Assembly (NCBI RefSeq): GCF_019654975.1
Contig: NZ_BPEW01000039.1
Coordinates: forward strand, 1-39,086
Length of the DNA stretch: 39,086 nt
Source of the DNA: Shewanella sp. c952
Lineage (GTDB): Bacteria; Pseudomonadota; Gammaproteobacteria; Enterobacterales; Shewanellaceae
Reading direction: 5' to 3'
Shown here: piece by piece, positions 19,001-25,393 of the stretch
Layout of the letters: every line of letters begins with the position of its first letter
Numbering within the stretch: position 1 is the first letter of the stretch
Program-made: the position numbers and the translations under genes
Notes under the pieces: model-generated
The model's database searches: none
Told to the model about the DNA's origin: nothing
What the model saw: the letters and a program-made list of their open reading frames with translations, nothing else

Positions 19001-19164
19001 CAGGCGCACAAAGCCGTTTCGCTATCGGTTTGGTGATTACAGTCGGTATGTCAATTGGTACTTTGTTTACCTTGTTCGTTTTGCCTACTGTTTATACCTT
19101 CTTAGCGCAGGACCATAGACAAAGTGCAGAGGAGCCAACTAAAACAACACCAACTGCAGCATAA
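16093..19164 (+). CDS. RND multidrug efflux permease (HAE1 type)
   Basis: Inner-membrane proton-driven exporter of 1023 residues, the usual HAE1 length. The start MNFTDLFIKRPVLATV is the classic one for this group; an in-frame GTG at 16078 is ignored. The proton-relay Asp pair is at residues 399-400 in VVDDAIVVVEN, and the partner Lys at about 915 in SKHGILIVEFANQ. Two repeats of six membrane helices flank large periplasmic loops. Together with the adaptor it should form a tripartite pump, but no TolC-like gene follows, so a channel encoded elsewhere must be used. No TetR or other local repressor gene adjoins it. Substrates cannot be deduced. It ends at a strong terminator. Confidence 0.93.
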   Translation: MNFTDLFIKRPVLATVLSLMLLVLGLKAFGMMQVRQYPELETGVITITTQYPGASASSVQGYVTQPLQAQIAQTAGIDYMTSDSSLGKSLITVYLKLDYPSDKALTEILSLVQQVKYRLPAGVLDPSILKSTSQSPILYLSFSSDTLATEQISDYISRVVKPTISTVSGVSKTDILGQRDFAMRIWLNPTKMAAFGITASDVQNAIKGNNAVSAAGKVKDQYIEVDINAHTDAASVAEFKNITLKASDGHLIHMQDVATVELGANTYDTEVNFNGKPAVLTAISNTSNSNPLNVAADVYTVLPSIIDSLPAGMEANVVYDSTKYIQTSIDEVAKTLIEAALIVVIVIFAFLGSMRAMMIPLVTIPLSLIGSMFFMLAMGFSINILTLLAMVLAISLVVDDAIVVVENTFRHLEDGTDPVKAAIISAREIAGPVFAMTITLAAVYAPIGFMGGLTGKLFTEFAFTLVGAVLISGFLALTLTPMMCSKVLSQKTLEGKLVKKIDGIIEVVTQYYTRMLNVVVDNRKLVWPFAGTILVALVFMFTHTASELAPQEDQGVMIMMGKGPTTANTDYLNHFTQPLTEIVNSYPEKDMDMMVNGYQNDQTFFGLAVLKDWSERDASAKDIMNRFQKDVSTVPGVQVYTFSPPDLPGTAQGLPFQMILKTPTGSYEDLYKYAEKMKDYAIKSGKFLYVQNDLDFSKPQVEVSINRDKAALMNVDTQQIGLVLSRYLSEGFVNYFALNERSYQVITQVPQSDRRIAKDLKQYYVKSANGQMVALASLVTITKSVQPSAVDQFQQLNSAMIEAKMMPGVSIGEAYTVMAEAAEQILPKSYSTDASGQLRQFLEEGSSLVATFFLAIIIIYLVLAAQFESFRDPLVVLTSVPLSIFGAMLPLYFGLDTLNIYTEVGLVTLIGLISKHGILIVEFANQLQAENGYSKREAAVKAAAVRLRPVLMTTAAMVIGVVPLLVAVGAGAQSRFAIGLVITVGMSIGTLFTLFVLPTVYTFLAQDHRQSAEEPTKTTPTAA

Positions 19165-19206
19165 CGTTTAACAAGCCCATAGGCTGTCCCTTCAGCCTTG
19201 CATAAT

Positions 19207-19237
19207 AAAAAGCCTAGAGTATTCCTCTAGGCTTTTT
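19207..19237 (+). terminator. Terminator after the RND pump gene
   Basis: A 13-bp stem (AAAAAGCCTAGAG with its complement), a 5-base loop and a run of Ts. Confidence 0.9.
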
Positions 19238-19394
19238 GCTATCAAAGAAAGCAGTTAAAAGCATTAGCTATGTCAATTGCATCCAAAATATAAATTGATT
19301 TTGACCTGTAAACCCTAAGCGATTATGGTGTTGCTCCAATTAGAATAATAATAAATATAGGACGCCTCAGTTTTACTGAGATCGTAAAAATACT

Positions 19395-20330
19395 ATGTCC
19401 ATTTTTGCATCCAAATCTATTTTACTATCAGCCTCTGTACTTTTGGTTTCACTGCAGTTTAGCCTTGTTTCATCTGTGCAAGCAGCAGGCTCTTTCTATG
19501 CAACTCAAGTGCTACAATCTCAGTTACCCCATGCATTTGCACTGCAGCCTGAAGCTCATGACTTTCTAAAAGCTGCACAAACAAAAACCATTAAAGATGG
19601 CGATAAACTGGTTGAGCTTATCCTTGCTGATAAAGATTTGACCGCCGCACTTTCAAAATGGCACACGCTCTCAATCGATGAGCAAATACCCTTTCTGCGT
19701 AAAGTGTTTGCATTAGAATATCGCTCAATGGGCATAAAGCCGCCCAAGCTAATCATTGATAACCACAGTTACCCAAATAAAATGGTCTATTTTGACTTTG
19801 ATGTGACGTATTTATCTCCATTAGCGACCAATGATAGTGTTAATTCAGGTGTTGTTTATCTCAACCCTGACAAATTGGCAGCTCAAGACAAATTTGCCAG
19901 CTTAGCCTTTCTAATTCATGAAACCAGACACTCTTATCAATTTCAGCTCAGTCAACAACAGCATAGTAATGTTAAAGATAATCAACTCGCTTCAGGTTAC
20001 ATTGCTGCATTTAGCGCCCAAAAATTACTCACGGGCTTTGGGTTTAGTGATTTTCTGACTCTGCTTAATGAATACGAGGCGTTTCAATACGGTAATTACG
20101 TTTTAGGTCGATTAACCCAGTGGCAGTTCGATCTTATCAGTATGGGCACTTTTGCCAGTCAGTTTGATAGCACAGGTAAACTCAAAATCGATCTATTACA
20201 GCTCGCTAATCACAATCATCACGCTGAAACGACGACTGAAACGACGACTGAAACGCTGAGCTTACTCGAGAAATATAACCAAGCAGCAAAGCAGCAATAC
20301 CAACTACGTCAAATAGCTAAAGCGCCATGA
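19395..20330 (+). CDS. Exported protein with HExxH motif, unknown family
   Basis: Protein of 311 residues with a signal peptide (hydrophobic residues about 8-28, VQA cleavage site). HETRH lies at residues 175-179, followed directly by SYQFQ. Two Glu residues at 226 and 228 (LNEYEAFQYG) could provide the third zinc ligand, so a zinc metallopeptidase-like fold is possible. The C-terminal part contains His-rich NHNHH and a short Thr/Glu repeat encoded by a 12-bp tandem repeat. The ATG has no strong ribosome site; a 6-bp hairpin lies 14 bases upstream of it. Its stop codon overlaps the start of the downstream transporter (ATGA), so they are cotranscribed. The function is not known; peptidase activity is an inference from the motif only. 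Confidence 0.7.
   Translation: MSIFASKSILLSASVLLVSLQFSLVSSVQAAGSFYATQVLQSQLPHAFALQPEAHDFLKAAQTKTIKDGDKLVELILADKDLTAALSKWHTLSIDEQIPFLRKVFALEYRSMGIKPPKLIIDNHSYPNKMVYFDFDVTYLSPLATNDSVNSGVVYLNPDKLAAQDKFASLAFLIHETRHSYQFQLSQQQHSNVKDNQLASGYIAAFSAQKLLTGFGFSDFLTLLNEYEAFQYGNYVLGRLTQWQFDLISMGTFASQFDSTGKLKIDLLQLANHNHHAETTTETTTETLSLLEKYNQAAKQQYQLRQIAKAP
20224..20255 (+). repeat. 12-bp tandem repeat, about 2.7 copies
   Basis: The unit CTGAAACGACGA is repeated in frame inside the exported HExxH protein gene. It encodes an ETTT-type repeat close to the C-terminus, and its copy number may vary between strains. Confidence 0.8.
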
Positions 20331-21232
20331 ATAGTCAGCAATCGCTCGGGTTTATGCTTCTGGCTGTTTTATCAGCAGTGTTAATGGCGACTATTGGCGT
20401 GTTCGCTCGCTATACAGCACTGCCAGCTGAACATATCACCTTCTATCGATTGGTCATTGGCGCTGCATGTATGCTGGTGTTTATGCTAATAAGTGGTAAA
20501 GCTAAGCAAGTAAGACATAAACCCAGTAAACGCACAGTCATCAACGGAATAATGCTTGCGGGTTTTATGGTGTTCTACGTACAAGCCATCAGTTATATCA
20601 ATATGGCTAATGCCGTCATGCTTATCTACCTAGCGCCATTAACCACCGCGGCATTTGCTCACTTTGTTTATAAAGAAAGACTCAATAGCGCAAACTGCGT
20701 CCTGATTATATTCGCGCTAATTGGCTTTGGGCTGATGTTGCCGAGCAGCCTCAACAGCCAAAACCAGCAACAAGCTCTAGGTTACCTCTATGCAACACTC
20801 GCAATGCTTAGCTACAGCGGTTTTATGCTCATCAATCGCAAACCGAGCCAATCAACACCCTACCAAAGCACTCTAGTACAACTTAGCGTTGGCGCAGTTT
20901 GTCTACTGCCATTTGTATTACAAGTCCCCATTATGCCGTCTGCAGTCCAATGGAGTTGGTTAGTGGCCATTGGTATATTACCTGGCTTTTTAGCCATACT
21001 GTTTGCGGTCAAAGCACTGCGAGCATTACCCGCTATATCATTTGGTACCCTCGCTTACTTTGAACCCGTAGCGGTAGTGATTTTCGCTTGGAGTCTATTT
21101 GGTGAATCACTTAATGTCATTCAACTTACTGGCGCATCGATGATTATACTCGCAGGCATCACCCAAGGAATTGTGATGCAAAAGTTACAGCAAAATAAAT
21201 TAATAAAGTCAGAGCAAAACACTCCTGTATAG
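20327..21232 (+). CDS. DMT/EamA-family transporter
   Basis: Inner-membrane transporter of 301 residues with about ten predicted helices arranged as two EamA repeats (about residues 5-135 and 145-285). This is the standard layout of drug/metabolite exporters such as RhaT- and YdcZ-related proteins. Typical features are TIGVFARYTALPAEHITFYR in the first repeat and LAYFEPVAVVIFAW in the second (PVxA-type signature). It overlaps the upstream HExxH gene by four bases, so translation is coupled. The substrate is unknown; amino acids or other metabolites are typical for this family. Confidence 0.87.
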   Translation: MNSQQSLGFMLLAVLSAVLMATIGVFARYTALPAEHITFYRLVIGAACMLVFMLISGKAKQVRHKPSKRTVINGIMLAGFMVFYVQAISYINMANAVMLIYLAPLTTAAFAHFVYKERLNSANCVLIIFALIGFGLMLPSSLNSQNQQQALGYLYATLAMLSYSGFMLINRKPSQSTPYQSTLVQLSVGAVCLLPFVLQVPIMPSAVQWSWLVAIGILPGFLAILFAVKALRALPAISFGTLAYFEPVAVVIFAWSLFGESLNVIQLTGASMIILAGITQGIVMQKLQQNKLIKSEQNTPV

Positions 21233-21304
21233 AGGTTTTTGGACTAGATTTAAACGAGGGTTTTTAATTTTATCAGCTGCAACCACTGCAAGAATGGGAG
21301 GGAT

Positions 21305-21730
21305 ATGCGCCAGATCACCGTCGATTGGTTTAGGCTATTTCGCTACTCATTACTGTTCATCGCCTTTAGTCTGATTGTGACATTCTTTATGCTGATCTAC
21401 TTTTCAGCTAACCTTGAGGAAGCCTGGCATAAAGGGCTAATGCTTACATTTAAAGAGTTAGAAATATCTTTAGAGTTAAGCTTAACACTGTTCATCTATA
21501 TCAGTTTTCCAGTGCTTTTATTCCGGTTTATGTACTACTTTTCGAAAATGCTCTATCGTGGCAGGCAGGAAGGGGTAGCAATTATTACTTATAAAACCCT
21601 ATTTAATCCATTTAACTTTCTGTTGTTTCCCAGCTTACTAAACCCTCAAGGACTGCTATATCGACGACGCTGTATTTTGGCACTGCTACTTCTGGTACTG
21701 ATCTACTTGGTGATAATCTTAATCACTTAA
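21305..21730 (+). CDS. Small inner-membrane protein, unknown
   Basis: Protein of 141 residues with three likely membrane helices (about residues 13-33, 56-78 and 121-140). Basic segments lie between the second and third (RGRQEG, YRRRC), pointing to a cytoplasmic loop by the positive-inside rule. GGGAGGG lies directly before the ATG region and gives a strong ribosome site. The last eight bases overlap the convergent helicase gene. No family was recognised; it could be in the same transcription unit as the DMT transporter, 72 bp upstream. Confidence 0.6.
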   Translation: MRQITVDWFRLFRYSLLFIAFSLIVTFFMLIYFSANLEEAWHKGLMLTFKELEISLELSLTLFIYISFPVLLFRFMYYFSKMLYRGRQEGVAIITYKTLFNPFNFLLFPSLLNPQGLLYRRRCILALLLLVLIYLVIILIT

Positions 21731-23654
21731 CCTGCTGCAGAAATTTAACCGCATTATTCAATTCTCGTGTTCTTGCCATTGGTGGCAACGAATTTAAAAA
21801 TGCTTGCCCGTAGGGACGATTAACTATTCTATTGTCACATAAGATAAGTACCCCTTTGTCTTTCTCATCGCGAATTAAGCGCCCTACTCCCTGATTGAGT
21901 GAGATAACCGCCTGTGGCAGTGAGATCTCAGTAAATGGATCTTTTCCCTCTCTGGCGATACTCTCGCTACGTGCGCGATAAAGATTATCATCAGGTGAAA
22001 CAAACGGCAGCTTATCTATGATTACGCAGCTAAGCAGCTTTCCTCGCACGTCTACCCCCTCCCAAAATGCCCCAGTCCCTAGCAGTACTGCATTACCCAA
22101 TTGGCGGTACTTTTTCAGTAAGCTTTGCTTATTGGCTTGCCCTTGTACTAACAGCGGGTATGGAACTCTACGCTGCAGAGCGGCTGCAACTTGATTCAAC
22201 ATTCGATGGCTAGTAAAAAGGATAAAAGTTCGTCCCTGAGCCGCTTCAATCGCTTGCACACAAACGTCAACAAACTGCGGTAATATCGCACTGTGATTAC
22301 TGACGCTAGCCAGATGGCGTGGTACGCAAAACAGGGCATTGTTGGCGTAATCAAACGGGCTTTGTAGCAATAGCTGCTTGCAGTTACCTATTCCTAGCTG
22401 TTTGGTGAACAGACTTAGATCTTGATTTATCTGCAGCGTAGCCGAAGTAAAAATCCACGCTACTTTTTCGTCAAATAGCTTTTTGCACTCTTTTGCGACA
22501 TCAATTGGCGCAATCCTTAACATCAAGTAACGATGGCCGTAATCAATACTATAGGCAGCTTGATTGTTCTCACACAAATAAAACAGTTCTAGTTTAGCTG
22601 TTTGAACATCCAATTTTTCGAGTGCATCATCTAAATTATCGCTGCGACCGACATGCCCCTGTAATACGCTTTTCAACGTGGTTAGCTCTTTAAGTAGAGA
22701 CCAAGATAATGTTGATAGCGCTTTATTACTTAACATTCTGCGCCAGTCAGTATCACCGCTTTCGAAAAGTGTTTGCTGCCAATCATTAAGCAAAGTTAAG
22801 CAACGAGCACTCAGTAGCTCTATCTGTTTAGCATCGCGAAGTTCTTTGCGATATATATCAGCAAATTGTTGCAGTAACTCCGCTATCACTCTGGTTGAAC
22901 ATTGCTGCCCAAAGTAGGTAACAGCGATATCGGGCAGTAAATGAGCCTCATCAAAAATCACCACATCGGGATCGGGCAATAATTCCGCAAAGCCTGTTTC
23001 TTTAATAATTTTATCAGCCAGAAATAAGTGGTGATTAACCACGATAATCTGGGCGTCCATGGCTCGATTACGGGCTTTTCGGGTAAAACAAACATCGTAG
23101 TGCTCACAACGTTGACCGATGCAGGTTTCCTTAGCACTGCTTACCAATGGCAGCGCCTGCGAGCTTTCAGATACAGCCGCTAAACCACCAAGATCGCCAT
23201 CGGTTGTTTGACCAGCCCATTGATTGATCCGCAAAAGATCGTCAAGAATTTTAGGGTTCATTGAACTGGCACCCGACAACTCTTGCTCCATCAAATGCTG
23301 GCAGAGATAGTTATTACGCCCTTTTAATAAAGCCACTTTAGGTGACAACCCAAGCATCAACAATAATGCAGGTAGATCTTTGTAAAACAGTTGCTCTTGC
23401 AGGTTTTTACTGCCGGTACTGACAATAATTTGCTTATTACTAAGTAGCGCGGGAATAAGATAAGCAAAGGTTTTACCCACGCCAGTGCCCGCCTCAACCA
23501 CAAGGTTTTGACTACTTGATATCGAGTCACTAACCGCTTCTGCCATTTGTTGCTGCACTAAACGCAGACTAAAGCCTTTAATTGCTTTAGCCAATGCACC
23601 ATCAGCTGAAAATGTGGCTAAAACCTGCTGTGTTAATCTCGCGCTCAAAAGCAC
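21723..23654 (-). CDS. yoaA: YoaA/DinG-type ATP-dependent DNA helicase with Fe-S cluster
   Basis: Superfamily 2, XPD-like DNA helicase of 643 residues; E. coli YoaA has 636. YoaA works with the HolC subunit in replication repair. Walker A is AGTGVGKT (residues 55-62) and the DEAH box is at 235-238 (VVIFDEAHLLPD). Four Cys residues at 118, 178, 183 and 189 have the spacing expected for the 4Fe-4S cluster of XPD/DinG-type helicases. The C-terminal helicase motif LNQGVGRLIRD contains the arginine finger region. The start is GTG at 23654 with only a weak ribosome site; TTG codons nearby are alternatives. I found no recognisable LexA box upstream, although the E. coli gene is damage-linked. A 290-bp MITE-like element lies upstream. 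Confidence 0.9.
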   Translation of the reverse strand: MLLSARLTQQVLATFSADGALAKAIKGFSLRLVQQQMAEAVSDSISSSQNLVVEAGTGVGKTFAYLIPALLSNKQIIVSTGSKNLQEQLFYKDLPALLLMLGLSPKVALLKGRNNYLCQHLMEQELSGASSMNPKILDDLLRINQWAGQTTDGDLGGLAAVSESSQALPLVSSAKETCIGQRCEHYDVCFTRKARNRAMDAQIIVVNHHLFLADKIIKETGFAELLPDPDVVIFDEAHLLPDIAVTYFGQQCSTRVIAELLQQFADIYRKELRDAKQIELLSARCLTLLNDWQQTLFESGDTDWRRMLSNKALSTLSWSLLKELTTLKSVLQGHVGRSDNLDDALEKLDVQTAKLELFYLCENNQAAYSIDYGHRYLMLRIAPIDVAKECKKLFDEKVAWIFTSATLQINQDLSLFTKQLGIGNCKQLLLQSPFDYANNALFCVPRHLASVSNHSAILPQFVDVCVQAIEAAQGRTFILFTSHRMLNQVAAALQRRVPYPLLVQGQANKQSLLKKYRQLGNAVLLGTGAFWEGVDVRGKLLSCVIIDKLPFVSPDDNLYRARSESIAREGKDPFTEISLPQAVISLNQGVGRLIRDEKDKGVLILCDNRIVNRPYGQAFLNSLPPMARTRELNNAVKFLQQVK

Positions 23655-23782
23655 CTGTACTTAGTGGTCATAGTGTCCAATATCTTGGTTATAAAAGGGG
23701 ATACCGCTTGAGTGTAACGTATGCAGCTTAAGCCTTATAGCGCTTCATACTCGATTAACACTAAAAACATCGGAATTTGCTA

Positions 23783-24072
23783 GGGGCTGTTGATCTTTCG
23801 AGCTTAGTTTTTGTTCGGTTCTTTACCGTAAGGAATAATGCTTCTAGTACAAGGCTTGAGCGATAAAGCTTAGCTGGCTAAGTGAAAAGCTCATAACCCA
23901 TTCTAGTCATAAAAGAATAGAAGCATTGAATCGAACCCAAAGGGCCGCGTTTCTTGGCTATTTTTACTGTGTTGTAGACTATTTGTGGAGAATAACTAAA
24001 CGGCATAGCCTCCGCCTTGTCAAAATAGCCAATAAACTGCGGCAAAAACAACCGTGAAAGATCAACAGCCCC
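23783..24072. mobile_element. MITE-like element, 290 bp, with 17-bp perfect terminal repeats
   Basis: GGGGCTGTTGATCTTTC at the left end and its exact complement at the right end. Both ends are flanked by TA, so the repeat reads TAGGGG ... CCCCTA (19 bp including the TA). The similarity continues inward in degenerate form (GTTTTTG on both sides). TA flanks are the mark of Tc1/mariner-IS630-type insertion. There is no transposase gene: an 87-codon frame crosses the right end and is not convincing as a gene. It is a non-autonomous element mobilised in trans, if active at all. It lies between yoaA and the his promoter region. Confidence 0.85.
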
Positions 24073-24176
24073 TAATAATCGATTGTCCTTTTTTAGAAAC
24101 AGCATGCATACTCGTCTTGCCCAAAGTGAAATGAGTGACATTTAGATGAACATTACTCATCTGTCGAAATTAATGG

Positions 24177-24205
24177 TTGCAATCAGTTATAAAACTGATT
24201 AATTT
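24177..24205 (+). promoter_or_regulatory. Candidate his promoter with embedded inverted repeat
   Basis: TTGCAA, 17 bp, then a weak -10-like TAATTT. Inside lies a perfect 8-bp inverted repeat with a 4-bp centre (AATCAGTT-ATAA-AACTGATT, 24181-24200). It would produce a leader RNA starting about 80 bases before hisL. The repeat may be an operator between the -35 and -10 boxes. Weak -10 match, so the exact promoter is uncertain. Confidence 0.4.
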
Positions 24206-24292
24206 AAATGCATCGGCAACGCAGAAGTATATGGGTTGCAGATTTTAGGCCATCAGGCCCAACTGATAATTTTAAAGTAGAGAAACAAGAAT

Positions 24293-24340
24293 ATGATACA
24301 GCTTCTGAACACTATCCATCATCATCACCATATGCGGTAG
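24293..24340 (+). CDS. hisL: Histidine operon leader peptide HisL
   Basis: A 15-codon frame (MIQLLNTIHHHHHMR) with five consecutive His codons at 24317-24331, ending in TAG, about 150 bp upstream of hisG. Ribosome stalling on these codons when charged tRNA-His is scarce would control folding of the RNA segments that follow. E. coli HisL has seven His in 16 residues, so the design is the same. It is too short to be found by normal gene calling. The upstream AG-rich stretch (GAGAAACAAGAAT) provides a modest ribosome site. The role is deduced from the leader and the hairpins together. Confidence 0.93.
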   Translation: MIQLLNTIHHHHHMR

Positions 24341-24430
24341 CCTTCGGAAGCTCACTGCCGAAGGACTCATTCCTTTTGGCGGTTGATTCAAAACATCAAA
24401 AACCCCTGGAAGGAATTCCAGGGGTTTTTT
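24341..24430 (+). promoter_or_regulatory. his attenuator with four alternative RNA segments
   Basis: Segments seen: A CCTTCGG (24341-24347), B CCGAAGGA (24358-24365), C ATTCCTTTTGG (24369-24379), D TGGAAGGAAT region (24406-24416, overlapping the left arm and loop of the terminator). A pairs with B over seven bases. B can instead pair with C. C can pair with D over seven Watson-Crick bases plus extension, which disrupts the terminator. A ribosome stalled at the His codons leaves A free, A:B forms, C pairs with D and transcription continues. A ribosome at the stop codon covers A, B pairs with C, and the terminator forms. Structure deduced by eye. Confidence 0.8.
24398..24430 (+). terminator. 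his attenuator terminator
   Basis: AAAAACCCCTGGAA, loop GGAA, TTCCAGGGGTTTTTT: a stem of about 14 bp with a T-run, 60 bases before hisG. It is conditional, being the last structure of the histidine attenuator. Confidence 0.93.
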
Positions 24431-24489
24431 GGTTTTAGTTTAACGAATTGTTTTATATAAATTTTTGAATCAACTTAAAGGAAGTATCC

Positions 24490-25389
24490 ATGTCAGAGTC
24501 AAACAGATTAAGAATTGCTATCCAAAAATCAGGTCGCTTATCAAAAGAGTCTCTTAAATTACTTAAGAGCTGTGGTGTGAAGTTCAATATCAATGAGCAA
24601 CGCCTTATTGCCCACTCTGACAACATGCCTATCGATCTGCTTCGCGTCCGTGATGATGATATTCCTGGCCTTGTAATGGACGGTGTTGTCGACTTAGGTT
24701 TTATTGGTGAGAACGTATTGGAAGAGGAGCAGATTGAACGCCAATCATTAGGTAAGCCATCTGAGTGTCTTAAACTGCGTGAACTTGATTTCGGCGCATG
24801 TCGTTTATCACTTGCTGTACCTAACGAGTTTAATTACCAAGATGCCAGCTCGCTAGAAGGACTGCGCATTGCTACCTCATACCCAAATATTCTACGTCGT
24901 TATATGCAGCAAAAAGGCATTAGCTACAACGACTGTATGTTAAAAGGCTCTGTAGAAGTGGCTCCAAGAGCTGGACTGTCTGATGCCATTTGCGATTTAG
25001 TATCGACCGGCGCCACACTCGAAGCTAATGGCCTGTACGAAACAGAGGTTATATACCAATCTACCGCTTGCCTTATCCAATCAACCAATAGCCAGCCAGA
25101 TGACAAGCAAGCGCTTATTAACAAAATCCTGTCTCGCATCAACGGCGTCGTTCGCGCTAAAGAAAGTAAATACATTTTGTTACACGCTCCAACTGAAACA
25201 CTAGAGCAAATTGTTGCGTTACTTCCAGGCGCTGAAAACCCAACGGTATTACCACTTAATGATGATACCAACCGCGTTGCAATCCACGCCGTCAGCACCG
25301 AAGACTTGTTCTGGGACACCATGGAACAACTCACCCAGCTAGGTGCAAGTTCAATTCTTGTTATGCCTATTGAAAAAATGATGGGGTAA
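24490..25389 (+). CDS. hisG: ATP phosphoribosyltransferase HisG (long form)
   Basis: First enzyme of histidine synthesis: condenses ATP and PRPP to N1-(5-phosphoribosyl)-ATP in the cytoplasm. Its 299 residues are the long form with a C-terminal regulatory ACT-like domain (about residues 225-299) that binds histidine for feedback inhibition, so no HisZ partner is required. Visible family segments: LRIAIQKSGRLSKESLKLL at the N-terminus, LGFIGENVLEE, and the PRPP-binding DAICDLVSTGATLEANGL (about 160-177). AAGGAAG lies five bases before the ATG. First gene of the his operon, after the attenuator. Confidence 0.97.
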   Translation: MSESNRLRIAIQKSGRLSKESLKLLKSCGVKFNINEQRLIAHSDNMPIDLLRVRDDDIPGLVMDGVVDLGFIGENVLEEEQIERQSLGKPSECLKLRELDFGACRLSLAVPNEFNYQDASSLEGLRIATSYPNILRRYMQQKGISYNDCMLKGSVEVAPRAGLSDAICDLVSTGATLEANGLYETEVIYQSTACLIQSTNSQPDDKQALINKILSRINGVVRAKESKYILLHAPTETLEQIVALLPGAENPTVLPLNDDTNRVAIHAVSTEDLFWDTMEQLTQLGASSILVMPIEKMMG

Positions 25390-25393
25390 GTTG

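Noticed and set aside
23640..23720. LexA box upstream of yoaA
   Set aside because: CTGT occurs at 23655, but no ACAG stands eight bases after it. The consensus is not met.
23878..24141. An 87-codon minus-strand frame across the right end of the MITE-like element
   Set aside because: It crosses the element boundary and part of it is complementary-repeat sequence. No ribosome site or domain is seen; similar frames occur by chance in such elements and are often annotated as hypothetical proteins.
24208..24438. A 76-codon frame overlapping the his leader
   Set aside because: It runs through the leader peptide and terminator in another frame. The His-codon leader explains this region much better.
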